DNA of 64,000 nt from Melioribacter sp051488685 (GCF_051488685.1 NZ_JBPSEH010000007.1:186001-250000), one strand, 5' to 3'; counted from the first letter of the stretch, positions 8,909-17,609 are shown. The notes: a model not told the origin generated them from the sequence alone. Made by a program: numbers and translations.

Positions 8909-9901
8909 ATGGAATCGAAAATTATCTCTGTGGTTACGGGTGCTTCCGGATTTGTCGGGAGCCATTTAGTTGATTACTTACTGACTAAAGGTCACAAGGT
9001 CAAATGTATTATAAGAAAAACAAGCTCAAGACGTTGGCTCGAAAATAAACCAGTAGAAATTTTTTCAACAGGATTATTTGATAAAGAAGGACTTGAAGAA
9101 GTTTTAAAAGACGCCGATTACCTATTCCATATTGCCGGCGTTGTTAAGTCGAAAACAAAAGAAGGATATTTCAAAGGTAACGTTGAGACCACAAAAAATT
9201 TACTCGATGTTCTCTTGAAAGTAAATCCTTCGATTAAAAGGGTGGTTATTTCAAGCAGTCAAACAGCCTGTGGCCCATCTCTCGATGGCAAACCAGTTGA
9301 TGAAGAAACACCTGAACATCCCATTACCACATATGGTAGAAGCAAACTTGAACAGGAAAAAGTTGCCAAAAGTTATATGGGCAAACTTCCGATAACAATT
9401 GTGAGATTGCCTGCAGTCTATGGAGAGAGGGATACGGAAATTTATCAAGTATTTAAAACATACAAAATGGGATTGATGACTTTAGTGGGATTCGACAACA
9501 AAAAGTTGAACCTTATTCATGTGGCAGACGCTGTAGAAGGGATTTATCTGGCGGCAGTAAGCGAAAAATCAAAAGGGCAAACTTATTTTATTGCATCCGA
9601 AAAAATTTACGATTGGAATGAAGTAAGCGAAGCAATAAAAAAAGCATTTGGAAGAGGTGCTTTGAAAATTAAGATACCTCACTTTCTGGTATACACTGTG
9701 GCAGCAATTGCAGAATTTTTTTCATTCTTCAGCAAGAAGGCTGCAACGTTCAATATCGAAAAAGCAAAGGACTTTGTTCAACCTGCATGGACGTGCAGTG
9801 CCTCGAAAGCCGTAAAGGAATTGGATTTCCATCAAAAAGTTTCTTTGGAAGAAGGTATGAAACGGACTATTGAATGGTACCGCGAAATGAATTGGTTATA
9901 G
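8909..9901 (+). CDS. NAD(P)-dependent extended SDR (epimerase-type; candidate ceramide/ketosphinganine reductase)
   Basis: The protein has 330 residues with the Rossmann motif TGASGFVGSHL at 10-20 and the catalytic pair Y142/K146 in TYGRSK, with serines at 115-117. It is an extended short-chain dehydrogenase related to dihydroflavonol reductases and 3-beta-HSD enzymes. In Caulobacter an extended SDR (CerR) next to SPT reduces the keto group of the ceramide precursor. The divergent SPT-GNAT pair makes that role plausible here, but it is inferred from context. Its 3' end overlaps the convergent DUF123 gene by 70 bases. Confidence 0.7.
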   Translation: MESKIISVVTGASGFVGSHLVDYLLTKGHKVKCIIRKTSSRRWLENKPVEIFSTGLFDKEGLEEVLKDADYLFHIAGVVKSKTKEGYFKGNVETTKNLLDVLLKVNPSIKRVVISSSQTACGPSLDGKPVDEETPEHPITTYGRSKLEQEKVAKSYMGKLPITIVRLPAVYGERDTEIYQVFKTYKMGLMTLVGFDNKKLNLIHVADAVEGIYLAAVSEKSKGQTYFIASEKIYDWNEVSEAIKKAFGRGALKIKIPHFLVYTVAAIAEFFSFFSKKAATFNIEKAKDFVQPAWTCSASKAVKELDFHQKVSLEEGMKRTIEWYREMNWL

Positions 9902-10296
9902 TCAATCGGCAATTTAGAATAAAGTAAGTGCGATTCGCATATTCGACAGTCTGAATTACCAAAACCCGGTGCTATCGATTTCAATCCGAAATATTCCTCT
10001 AATTCAGAAACCAATTTACATTCGAAGTCCTTACCTCGATTGTTGAAATAAAAAATTTTATTTATATCAAAACGGCAGGTAATATAATCGATGTGCCAAT
10101 AGATGGTTTTATTTTTACTAAGATGCCTTTGTAGACGCTTGCGCATATTTTTCTGTGCACTGCCTGCGTAATAATAATAACCATCGGGAAAAATTTGGCT
10201 GTTGAATTTTTTTATGTCTATGATAAATTGATTAGGAATAAAAATTTCCAGTAAATAAATGCCTGAATTAGTAACTGCGTCAGTTATTTTTAGCAC
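9832..10296 (-). CDS. DUF123 family protein (GIY-YIG-like nuclease domain)
   Basis: The 154-residue product shows the DUF123 pattern: GIYLLEI near residue 12, GYYYYAGSAQKNMRKRLQRH at about 39-58, WHIDYI near 68, and GFGNSDCRICESHL at about 111-124. The GYYYYAG..R arrangement resembles the GIY-YIG fold. Members have been found alone or fused to endonuclease III-like proteins, but their reaction is not established. The start is GTG, 17 bases inside the upstream cytochrome gene. About 28 residues after the conserved core are encoded antisense to the end of the SDR gene, so the C-terminal tail is unusual. Confidence 0.72.
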   Translation of the reverse strand: MLKITDAVTNSGIYLLEIFIPNQFIIDIKKFNSQIFPDGYYYYAGSAQKNMRKRLQRHLSKNKTIYWHIDYITCRFDINKIFYFNNRGKDFECKLVSELEEYFGLKSIAPGFGNSDCRICESHLLYSKLPIDYNQFISRYHSIVRFIPSSKETF

Positions 10297-10684
10297 CTTC
10301 TTTCACCCATGTCCTTATTGCGCGTATCTGATTATCTGTCAAAGGCCAGTAGCCTAAGGGGGGCATGGGATTTACCGTGCGACCTTCAACTGCAAGCACA
10401 AGTCTACTATTATCTGGATAACCTTGGGCTACAATTAAATAATTTGCGGTTGTATTTTGATGCGATGTCAGGCTCAATCCACCGGCCATATCGGCGTCGT
10501 TGTGGCATCCTGAATAGTTACATTTGGCATCAAATACAGGTTGTATATGTTCGGCATAGCTAATATTTGATAATGGTATTGGGCGGGAATCGAGTTCGCT
10601 TTGATTGATCGTATCGTCGCAATTGAAAAAAATTGTGGAGCCAAAAATCAAAATAAAGATTAAAGAAATTAATTTGCTTTTCAT
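10280..10684 (-). CDS. c-type cytochrome-like lipoprotein (single CX4CH motif)
   Basis: I place the start at the ATG that gives MKSKLISLIFILIFG..FFNC, a lipoprotein signal with the acylated cysteine at about residue 22. The longer open frame adds 19 residues without a signal. The mature part has AEHIQPVFDAKCNYSGCHND, in which CNYSGCH is a CX4CH heme-type motif, then MPPLG and an IRAIRTWVKEGA ending. Small cytochrome-like lipoproteins of this layout are common in Bacteroidetes relatives. They may bind heme c, with MPPLG possibly giving the distal methionine. No redox partner genes are next to it. It overlaps the DUF123 gene. Confidence 0.7.
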   Translation of the reverse strand: MKSKLISLIFILIFGSTIFFNCDDTINQSELDSRPIPLSNISYAEHIQPVFDAKCNYSGCHNDADMAGGLSLTSHQNTTANYLIVAQGYPDNSRLVLAVEGRTVNPMPPLGYWPLTDNQIRAIRTWVKEGAKNN

Positions 10685-10751
10685 ATTCACTGGTTTTTTA
10701 TTTATAAAAATATTTTTATAAAAAGAATTAAACAAATCCATAAACCAACAC

Positions 10752-10783
10752 TTTGTAGAAAAAGGAAAAGATTTATATCTTTG
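10752..10783 (+). promoter_or_regulatory. Promoter of tRNA-Ala, Bacteroidetes-type (TTTG ... TATCTTTG)
   Basis: TTTG (10752-10755) and TATCTTTG (10776-10783) are separated by 20 bases, matching the TTTG / TANNTTTG pattern of Bacteroidetes primary sigma promoters. Read as a sigma-70 promoter it is TTGTAG-N17-TATCTT. Transcription would start a few bases before the mature tRNA at 10797. Confidence 0.65.
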
Positions 10784-10796
10784 CGTATTGAAATAT

Positions 10797-11384
<588 letters not shown>

Positions 11385-12027
11385 GTATGAATCGAACCGT
11401 AATGGAATTGAGAGCAAAGAACTAAAGAAACTTATTCAGTTAATTTTTGTTTGTATGAATCGAACTCCCGCCTACGGCGGGACAGGCTCCATGGAATTGT
11501 TGAGCGAAGCGAAATCCCGCTAACAATTAAATGTGATAAAATAGGCGGGAAGATGATGCGTGGCATAAGGTTTAGTGAAGAATAAATTTGTATGAATCAA
11601 GCTCCCGCCTTCGGCGGGATGGAATTGTTGAGCGAAGCGAAATCCCGCTAACAATTAAATGTGATAAAATAAGCGGGAAGATGATGCGTAGCGAAAGGTT
11701 TAGTGAAGAATAAATTTGTATGAATCGAACTCCCGCCTACGGCGGGACAGGCTCCATGGAATTGTTGAGCGAAGCGAAATCCCGCTAACAATTAAATGTG
11801 ATAAAATAGGCGGGAAGATGGTGCGTGGCATAAGGTTTAGTGAAGAATAAATTTGTATGAATCGAACTCCCGCCTTCGGCGGGACAGGCTCCATGGAATT
11901 GTTGAGCGAAGCGAAATCCCGCTAACAATTAAATGTGATAAAATAGGCGGGAAGATGATGCGTGGCATAAGGTTTAGTGAAGTATAAATTTGTATGAATC
12001 GAATCGACGCCTATGGCGGGGAAATTG
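11385..12027. repeat. 137-bp tandem repeat array (four full units plus degenerate ends)
   Basis: Units begin with GTATGAATCGAACTCCCGCC at 11453, 11590, 11718 and 11855. Lengths are 137, 128, 137 and 137 bp. A degenerate unit precedes them (11385-11452) and a broken one follows (11992-12027). Each unit has three symmetric parts: CCCGCC-TAC-GGCGGG; AATTGTTGAGCG paired with CGCTAACAATT; and a second GCGGGA near the end. Unit 2 lacks the ACAGGCTCC segment. Near-identity between units suggests recent duplication or homogenisation. No spacers vary as in CRISPR, and no transposase is present. Confidence 0.85.
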
Positions 12028-12040
12028 GATTTAAATTCAT

Positions 12041-12592
12041 CTATCTATTTTGATTTCTTAGCAGATCATTGATTTTTTCCGATATCCCTTCAAGTGCTTT
12101 TGTAAATTCTTTAATTCGGGTTTCGAGTTTTTGTATTCTGTAAGATTCATTCGATTCTCTGCCGCCAAGCAGCCAGTTTAAGTCGCAACCGAGCTTCAGA
12201 AATTTCATCAATATTCTGGAGCCAGGTTCTCTTTTACCGCTTATATACTGCTGTAATTGCTGCGGAGAAATTTCCATTGCTGCGGCGAGTTTTTTCAACG
12301 TTCCAAATTTTCTTCGTGCAAACAAACGTATCCTTTCCCCAATGAATTGATGCTGCTCGTCTTCGTCGAACAAATCAAGTGTATCATCTTCGGTCTCGTC
12401 GAAAAATCTTAATTCATATTGATAATTATTAAGAACATCTTTGATTTGAGTATATAACTCGTCGTCAAGTGCAGATGAATCGTGAAGTATATAGTTGAGT
12501 GTATTGGTTCGAAGACCTAATTGACTCGCCAGGTTATTAATGCTAATTCCCAGCGTCTTCATCAGATTTAATATTTCTTCTCTTCTGTCCAT
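12041..12592 (-). CDS. Transcriptional regulator with two helix-turn-helix units
   Basis: The 183-residue protein carries one HTH-like unit at about residues 5-45 (LMKTLGISINNLASQLGL). A second, XRE-type unit sits at about 80-140 (LKKLAAAMEISPQQLQQYIS, then DLNWLLGG). A coiled coil ends the protein (about 148-183). DNA binding is likely. Target and ligand are unknown. The stop lies about 14 bp from the end of the tandem repeat array, so the array sits directly 3' of the gene. A divergent MATE transporter starts about 420 bp upstream, so control of that transporter is possible but unproven. Confidence 0.75.
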   Translation of the reverse strand: MDRREEILNLMKTLGISINNLASQLGLRTNTLNYILHDSSALDDELYTQIKDVLNNYQYELRFFDETEDDTLDLFDEDEQHQFIGERIRLFARRKFGTLKKLAAAMEISPQQLQQYISGKREPGSRILMKFLKLGCDLNWLLGGRESNESYRIQKLETRIKEFTKALEGISEKINDLLRNQNR

Positions 12593-13010
12593 TCATATGG
12601 ATCGTTTTGTCTGCAAAATAGTAAAATTTTCAACAATAGTTAATATTTAAATTGCAAGGGGGAACATACTAAATTTGTCACTATCTTGAGATTAATCAAA
12701 TTTATGAGTCGATATTAATCTTACTCCCATGTTATTTAATCGAATATTAGATTCTTTTGCCTTTGTAGGGTAATGTAATTATATCTACTTTTTTTAAAAC
12801 GGGTGGAATTAGAAGCTCCAAGAGATGATATTTTTGCGAGATAGTAGAATATTAAAGAGAACCCAGAACGAGATATTATTATATGTTTTCTTTCAGATAC
12901 TTATTGTGTACAGATCCAGTTAATTAGTCCGGTTATTTTTACGTTCCGTGTCGAAGGAATAATAAATAAAATATTTTTAATGTTATTCTTATTTCGATAT
13001 TTTAGAAATC
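12593..13010. other. Divergent intergenic region, no recognised feature
   Basis: This AT-rich stretch separates the HTH regulator from the MATE gene. No reading frame, terminator or clear palindrome was found by eye. It should hold both promoters. Confidence 0.5.
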
Positions 13011-14363
13011 ATGAAATTACTTTCTTTTACAGAAGACGATAAATATATACTCAAGATAGCCCTTCCGGCGATTGCTGGGCTTTCTACTCAGATGCTTGTT
13101 TCGATGGTCGACACAGCTATGGTAGGGCGACTCCCTAACGCCAAATATTATCTGGCAGCTATGGGTATTGGAGTTTTTGCAACGTGGGCTGTAGTCAGTT
13201 TCTTCTCGAGTCTTGCCACAGGAACACACGTGATGATTGCCAGGCGATACGGCGAAAAAAATTATGAGGGTTGCGGAAAAGTTCTAAATACTTCGCTTGT
13301 GCTCTCTACGATGATTGGTATTTTTATCAGTTCACTCGTAATAATATTTGCAGACACAATTGCAAATTTTTTGGCTGTGGACAACAAAGTGGCTTTTTAT
13401 GCCGGGGAATATCTTCATTATCGATTTATGGGGATTCCATTTTTCCTGATTACTATTTCTTATAGAGGGTTTTATTTCGGAATAGGCAAAACGAAAATAT
13501 TTATGTATTCGGGGATTATAGCCAATTTTTTGAATATTATCTTCAACTATATTTTTATATATGGTATGTTTGGAATTAAGGGAATGGGACTGGCTGGCGC
13601 AGGGCTTGGCTCAACATTAGCAACCGTGTGCGACGCCTTATTTTATTTTGGCGTTTCAATTTTACCTTCATACAGAAGGTCGTATAAATATTTTAGAAAT
13701 CTCAGTTTTGTACCACAAATAGCAAAATCGATTATAAAAATTTCGTTGCCTGTTTCTATTCAAAACGTTTTTATACTCGTCGGTTTCTTAAGCTTTATAT
13801 CGATTACTGGGTTAATTGGTACACTGGAACAGGCTGCAAGCAATGTTGTATTTACGGCACTTCTAATTTCGTTAATGCCGTGTTTTGGATTTGGGATAGC
13901 AGTGCAAACTTTGGTAGGGAATAATCTCGGGCGGGGTGATATAGAACGCTCTCGCCATTATGGTTTCGAGACCAGTAAGCTTGCTGCTATTTATACTTTA
14001 ATTGTGGGTATAATATTTATAACATTTCCAAGAGCAGTTCTAATTCTAACAACAAATGACAGCCATGTAATTGAAACCGCAATACCAGCGCTTCGAATTG
14101 CTGGATTCGGTCAGATTTTTTATTCTTTTGGTGTTGTACTTGCAAATGGATTGCAAGCATCAGGTAAAACATTTTTTGTTATGGTTGCTGAGGTAATTTC
14201 AAACTGGTTGGTCTTTGTGCCCATTGCATATCTACTTGGAGTTGTATTTAAATTGGGTTTGATAGGTGCGTGGCTTGCTCTACCTTTCTATGTTATCCTG
14301 TATGCGGGAATAATTTACATTAAATTTAAGTACGGTAACTGGCAGACTTATAAAAAAGTATGA
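13011..14363 (+). CDS. MATE family efflux transporter
   Basis: This is a 450-residue integral membrane protein with about 12 hydrophobic segments in two similar halves, the usual size of MATE (NorM/DinF) antiporters. The opening IALPAIAGLSTQMLVSMVDTA at about residues 16-36 is the conserved first helix, and GIAVQTLVGNNLGRGD near 299 is the matching element of the second half. It would export drugs or metabolites in exchange for sodium or protons. The substrate cannot be told from sequence. It stands alone, divergent from an HTH regulator. Confidence 0.88.
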   Translation: MKLLSFTEDDKYILKIALPAIAGLSTQMLVSMVDTAMVGRLPNAKYYLAAMGIGVFATWAVVSFFSSLATGTHVMIARRYGEKNYEGCGKVLNTSLVLSTMIGIFISSLVIIFADTIANFLAVDNKVAFYAGEYLHYRFMGIPFFLITISYRGFYFGIGKTKIFMYSGIIANFLNIIFNYIFIYGMFGIKGMGLAGAGLGSTLATVCDALFYFGVSILPSYRRSYKYFRNLSFVPQIAKSIIKISLPVSIQNVFILVGFLSFISITGLIGTLEQAASNVVFTALLISLMPCFGFGIAVQTLVGNNLGRGDIERSRHYGFETSKLAAIYTLIVGIIFITFPRAVLILTTNDSHVIETAIPALRIAGFGQIFYSFGVVLANGLQASGKTFFVMVAEVISNWLVFVPIAYLLGVVFKLGLIGAWLALPFYVILYAGIIYIKFKYGNWQTYKKV

Positions 14364-15015
14364 TTGAATATCCAGCTGTGCAATAAAAAAATATCTTTGC
14401 CGCTGCTTATTAATACATTATATGTCGGCTACTCTTTTATGATTATTAACACTGATATTTATTTTACTGCTGATTCTTCTGAGGTTAATTAGTTTAGGCT
14501 CCATAAAGCTATCAATTTTTTGGGTTCCCCCTTAACAAAATCACCCATAAGATGTTCTTCTTATATGAGAAGCTTTTTTCTGTAATATTAGGTATTACGT
14601 GGCAGTTAAATTTTTTTAATAAATCAAGCTATGCTATTGACATAAATAAAATAAATTGATAAACTTTTCGTGGAAAAAAAACTTTATCAATTACCTTTGA
14701 TAAGGTAATCTATCTGGAGGGTTATATAGTAATTAATTCTTCATATCTGACTATTTCACAAATAAAAAGATTATGCCTGAACTGTGAGAGCACATAAATA
14801 TTACAATGTGTATGAAGATTCATTTGCAATGTTCTGCGTGAAAATGGTGTGAATATGAGGATTTTACAAGGTTTACTAAATCATAGTTCTGTTAGAACTA
14901 AGTTTTTTTAAACTGACACATGAATTTAAGTAGCATTAACAAACAAGTTTTTTAAAAGCTGCAATTTGTGCGTTTCGCTGCATCTAATTAACGATTGTAA
15001 AGGGAGTAAATTACA
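14364..15015. other. Intergenic segment with nested hairpins, no credible gene
   Basis: No coding frame is convincing. AATTGATAAA (14654-14663) pairs with TTTATCAATT (14683-14692). ATTACCTT (14690-14697) pairs with AAGGTAAT (14702-14709). The two stems share three bases, so only one can form fully. TTGACA lies at 14637-14642. A terminator-like hairpin follows at 14884. The layout could be a small RNA or a decayed leader. Confidence 0.4.
14884..14909 (+). terminator. Terminator-like hairpin
   Basis: TAGTTCT (14884-14890), loop GTT, AGAACTA (14894-14900), then AG and seven T. The stem is perfect but AT-rich. It may end a short transcript from the structured segment upstream. Confidence 0.5.
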
Positions 15016-15548
15016 ATGGAATCCATAATAATTTTTTTCTTCAATGAATAGTTATTGGGTCATTTTGTTCTTTTATTGCAAAAGGAAAAAAACGTGATTC
15101 TTTTGCTTGGTTTGTGTCGGGTTTCGTTTTCAGTTTGATAGCTCTGCTATCTTTAATTGCAGTACCACCACTTAGCAAAGCATGTAGTACCCAAAAATCG
15201 GATAGGACTAAATCACACTATGAAATTTCTTTCCATACTAAGAAGTGTCCTGATTGTGTAGAGATAATCAAACTTGAAGCAAAAGTATGCCCCTTTTGTA
15301 GACATCGATTTTCTGAGGATGAAATAAATTCTCAACTCGCAATCATTGAAAGAGAATCTCATAGTCAAGAGGAAACAACTAAAAAAATTGGTAAGGCAAT
15401 TTTAAACGAGAAAGATATTGAATCCTTAAGGAATAAATTTTCCAATTATTCGACAGATAAACTGAAAAAGATGAAAAGACGAGGCAGTGACTCCTGGCGA
15501 GCAGAAGCTTTGCAAGCTATCGATGAAATACTTAAAGATCGTGGTTAA
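15016..15548 (+). pseudogene. Zinc-ribbon membrane protein gene with probable frameshift near the start
   Basis: From the ATG at 15016, with AGGGAG about 10 bases upstream, the frame reads MESIIIFFFFNE and then a stop at 15049-15051. In another frame, from 15048, it continues as IVIGSFCSFIAKGKKRDSFAWF and then runs without break to 15548. Joining them gives a familiar layout: an N-terminal membrane hairpin, then a zinc ribbon (KKCPDC...KVCPFC, four cysteines), then a charged helical tail ending AIDEILKDRG. One missing base near 15048 explains the break. A GTG at 15114 could start a shortened product, but it would lose the first membrane helix. Function is unknown. A sequencing error is possible. 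Confidence 0.6.
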
Positions 15549-15649
15549 CTTTCGTAGTTTTTTATATTCATTAAAAGATCAATTATAATGATTGAAGAAT
15601 AGTTCAAAGCATTAAAAGGTTCTTTCAAGAATCAATTAAAAATAAATAC

Positions 15650-15680
15650 TTGACAATCTTAATCTCTTCCGATATATTTG
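15650..15680 (+). promoter_or_regulatory. Promoter TTGACA-N17-TATATTTG
   Basis: TTGACA at 15650-15655 and TATATTTG at 15673-15680 are 17 bases apart. The match fits both sigma-70 and the Bacteroidetes TANNTTTG -7 element. It lies just before the FN3-like secreted protein gene at 15691, leaving a very short leader. Confidence 0.65.
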
Positions 15681-15690
15681 ACAAGAAAAT

Positions 15691-16083
15691 ATGAAGACAA
15701 AATTTACCATATTGACCCTATTGCTTTCCGCAACCCTGCTCTATGCCCCGACTACCATCCTTGAATTTAAAGCAGAAAGTCAGGATAATAACGTTCTAAT
15801 TACATGGAAAACTTCAAGCGAAGTCAACCTTAGCCATTTCGAAATCGAACGTAGAACGGTAAGTGGTCAGTTTATGTTCCTTGCCAGAGTTGAACCAGAA
15901 CCCGACAAGAGTTATGAATATATCGACCAGACCGCATTTAAATCGACTGACGCCGTTTATGCTTATCGTCTGAAAATTGTCGACAAAGATGGTCAAATGG
16001 CTTACAGCGCTCCATATAATGTAGTTCATAGAGTATCGAGTGTTAAACGTACGTGGGGCAGTATTAAAGCATTGTTCCGATAA
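15691..16083 (+). CDS. Small secreted protein with FN3-like domain
   Basis: The 130-residue protein has a signal peptide (MKTKFTILTLLLSATLLYA) followed by one beta-sandwich domain. Its sequence pattern (LEFKAESQDNNVLITWKTSS, then FEIERR, then YAYRLKIVDKDG) is the fibronectin type III-like unit often seen near the C-terminus of secreted Bacteroidetes proteins. The usual C-terminal sorting domain is absent. The last residues (SVKRTWGSIKALFR) are basic and may be amphipathic. The gene is followed by maf after 9 bases. Function is unknown. Confidence 0.7.
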   Translation: MKTKFTILTLLLSATLLYAPTTILEFKAESQDNNVLITWKTSSEVNLSHFEIERRTVSGQFMFLARVEPEPDKSYEYIDQTAFKSTDAVYAYRLKIVDKDGQMAYSAPYNVVHRVSSVKRTWGSIKALFR

Positions 16084-16092
16084 AAGTCCACT

Positions 16093-16674
16093 ATGATTCC
16101 TAAAAGTATTCCTATTTACCTTGCCTCAAAATCACCGCGAAGGCGGAAAATTCTTAAGCTTCTTAATATTAATTTCAAGTCGTTCTCAGTCGATGTTAAA
16201 GAAAATGTTAAAGACGGTGAACATCCAGTTCAAACGGTAAAAAGATTGGCTCTGGATAAATTCAGAGCTGCCTCAAAAAAAGTAAATGAGGGAATTGTAA
16301 TTACTGCAGATACAATTGTGGTATTGAATAAAGAGATTCTCGGTAAACCCAGCACAAAGAAGGAAGCATTTGAAACACTTTCGAAATTGAGCGGGAAGAC
16401 GCACACGGTTTATACAGGTTTTGTCGTGGCGAATTTGTCAAATGGACGTATAATTGTTGATTACGAAAAGACCAGAGTTACGTTTCGAAAATTAAAGCGT
16501 AAAGAGATCATTAATTATATTGAAAGTGGTAGCCCTATGGATAAAGCTGGGGCTTATGGCATACAGGACGATTACGGCGCCCTCTTTATTTCTAAAATAA
16601 ACGGCTGTTATTATAATGTAGTTGGATTACCAATTGCAAAAGTTTATCGGGCAATTCTTGATATTGCTAAATGA
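16093..16674 (+). CDS. maf: Maf-like nucleoside triphosphate pyrophosphatase
   Basis: Maf proteins hydrolyse non-canonical or excess nucleoside triphosphates to monophosphates. YhdE-type members act on dTTP and UTP. The protein has 193 residues, the usual length. LASKSPRRRKIL at 10-21 is the signature substrate loop, ITADTIVV at 70-77 contains the metal-binding D73, and GKPSTKKEAF and GSPMDKAGAYGIQDDYG are the other conserved blocks. It lies 9 bases after the FN3-like gene and is probably read with it. Which nucleotide is preferred cannot be settled here. Confidence 0.92.
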   Translation: MIPKSIPIYLASKSPRRRKILKLLNINFKSFSVDVKENVKDGEHPVQTVKRLALDKFRAASKKVNEGIVITADTIVVLNKEILGKPSTKKEAFETLSKLSGKTHTVYTGFVVANLSNGRIIVDYEKTRVTFRKLKRKEIINYIESGSPMDKAGAYGIQDDYGALFISKINGCYYNVVGLPIAKVYRAILDIAK

Positions 16675-16799
16675 TGCTTTCATAGAGCTTTACAATTACT
16701 ATTTTTTTTGATTATTGATCCCTATTCTCATTCAAACCTTGATTTTAGAGAAGTCTGTTATTATTTTACAACACTTAAAAACAGACACAGGAGGATTAT

Positions 16800-17222
16800 A
16801 TGCATAACGACGAATCAAGAAGTTTTGGAAAAGGAGTTTTGATCGGTCTTTTGGCTGGAGCAGCCATCGGTTCATTGTTGGGATTGTTGTTTGCACCTAA
16901 AAGTGGGAAAGAATTAAGAGAAGATATTCGCCTTAAGTCAAAAGATTTGATGGACGACGCAGAATCGTATCTGGCTGTTGCAAAAGATAAGGCAAATCAG
17001 TTGATAAATGAAGGTAAGAAAAAGTCCGAAAAATTGGTGGCCGAAGCAAAACAAAAAGTAGACGCGCTTTTAGACGAGGCCGAAAAAGTTTTGACAGACG
17101 CTAAAGCCAAAGCCTCCGAAGTTGTTCATAGTGGCATTGAAAAAGTGGAACAAGAAAGCGATAAATTAAAAGCTGCCGTTAAAGCAGGTGTAGATGCTTA
17201 TCGTTCAGAAAAGAAATCTTAA
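16800..17222 (+). CDS. YtxH domain-containing protein
   Basis: The 140-residue protein starts with a glycine-rich membrane helix (GVLIGLLAGAAIGSLLGLLF, about 11-30) followed by APKSGKELRED, the YtxH signature. The remainder is a long charged, alanine-rich coiled coil. YtxH proteins are membrane-anchored and linked to stress in Firmicutes; their activity is unknown. A strong AGGAGG lies upstream. A 7-bp inverted repeat GTCTGTT/AACAGAC (16753-16786) ends just before that Shine-Dalgarno and might act as an operator or leader hairpin. The DUF948-like gene follows after 9 bases. Confidence 0.82.
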   Translation: MHNDESRSFGKGVLIGLLAGAAIGSLLGLLFAPKSGKELREDIRLKSKDLMDDAESYLAVAKDKANQLINEGKKKSEKLVAEAKQKVDALLDEAEKVLTDAKAKASEVVHSGIEKVEQESDKLKAAVKAGVDAYRSEKKS

Positions 17223-17231
17223 TAGCTAATC

Positions 17232-17609
17232 ATGACTTTAATCGATATTTTATTGAGTGTTTTAATATTAGCGGCAATATCTTTGTGCGTTTTTTTGATT
17301 ATCTATCTGAGGATAATTACAGAAAATCTCAAAGCCCTTCGTAAAGATATTGAGATGCTGATTGATAAGACTATTCCAGCTGTCGACAATCTAAACGATA
17401 CCGTCGATAGAGCTAAAAAAATTATCACAGATGTTGAAGACTACTGGATGGAAATTGATTCGTCAATTCAGAGGATCAAGGAAAAAGTAAGTTTATTTAA
17501 AACGACAAAAATTCTGAAAGAAGAAGAGAAAGCCGCTAATTTCATATCGAATTTAAGAGCCGTTGTGAAAGGTCTTCGGGCTTTTTGGTCTACACTTACA
17601 CGAAAATAA
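17232..17609 (+). CDS. DUF948-like membrane-anchored coiled-coil protein
   Basis: The 125-residue protein has one N-terminal membrane helix (about residues 5-27) and then a helical, charged region with regularly spaced valine and isoleucine. LIDKTIPAVDNLNDTVDRAK and the tail match DUF948 (YoxC-like) proteins, which are often encoded beside YtxH proteins, as here. The two probably form a membrane-associated pair. No enzymatic motif is visible. The EF-G-like gene follows 37 bases later with its own Shine-Dalgarno. Confidence 0.7.
   Translation: MTLIDILLSVLILAAISLCVFLIIYLRIITENLKALRKDIEMLIDKTIPAVDNLNDTVDRAKKIITDVEDYWMEIDSSIQRIKEKVSLFKTTKILKEEEKAANFISNLRAVVKGLRAFWSTLTRK

Noticed and set aside
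11700..11894. 64-codon frame in the tandem array
   Set aside because: It is made entirely of repeat units, with no Shine-Dalgarno or domain.
11385..12027. Possible CRISPR or integron array
   Set aside because: The 137-bp units are near-identical throughout, with no variable spacers, cassettes or integrase.
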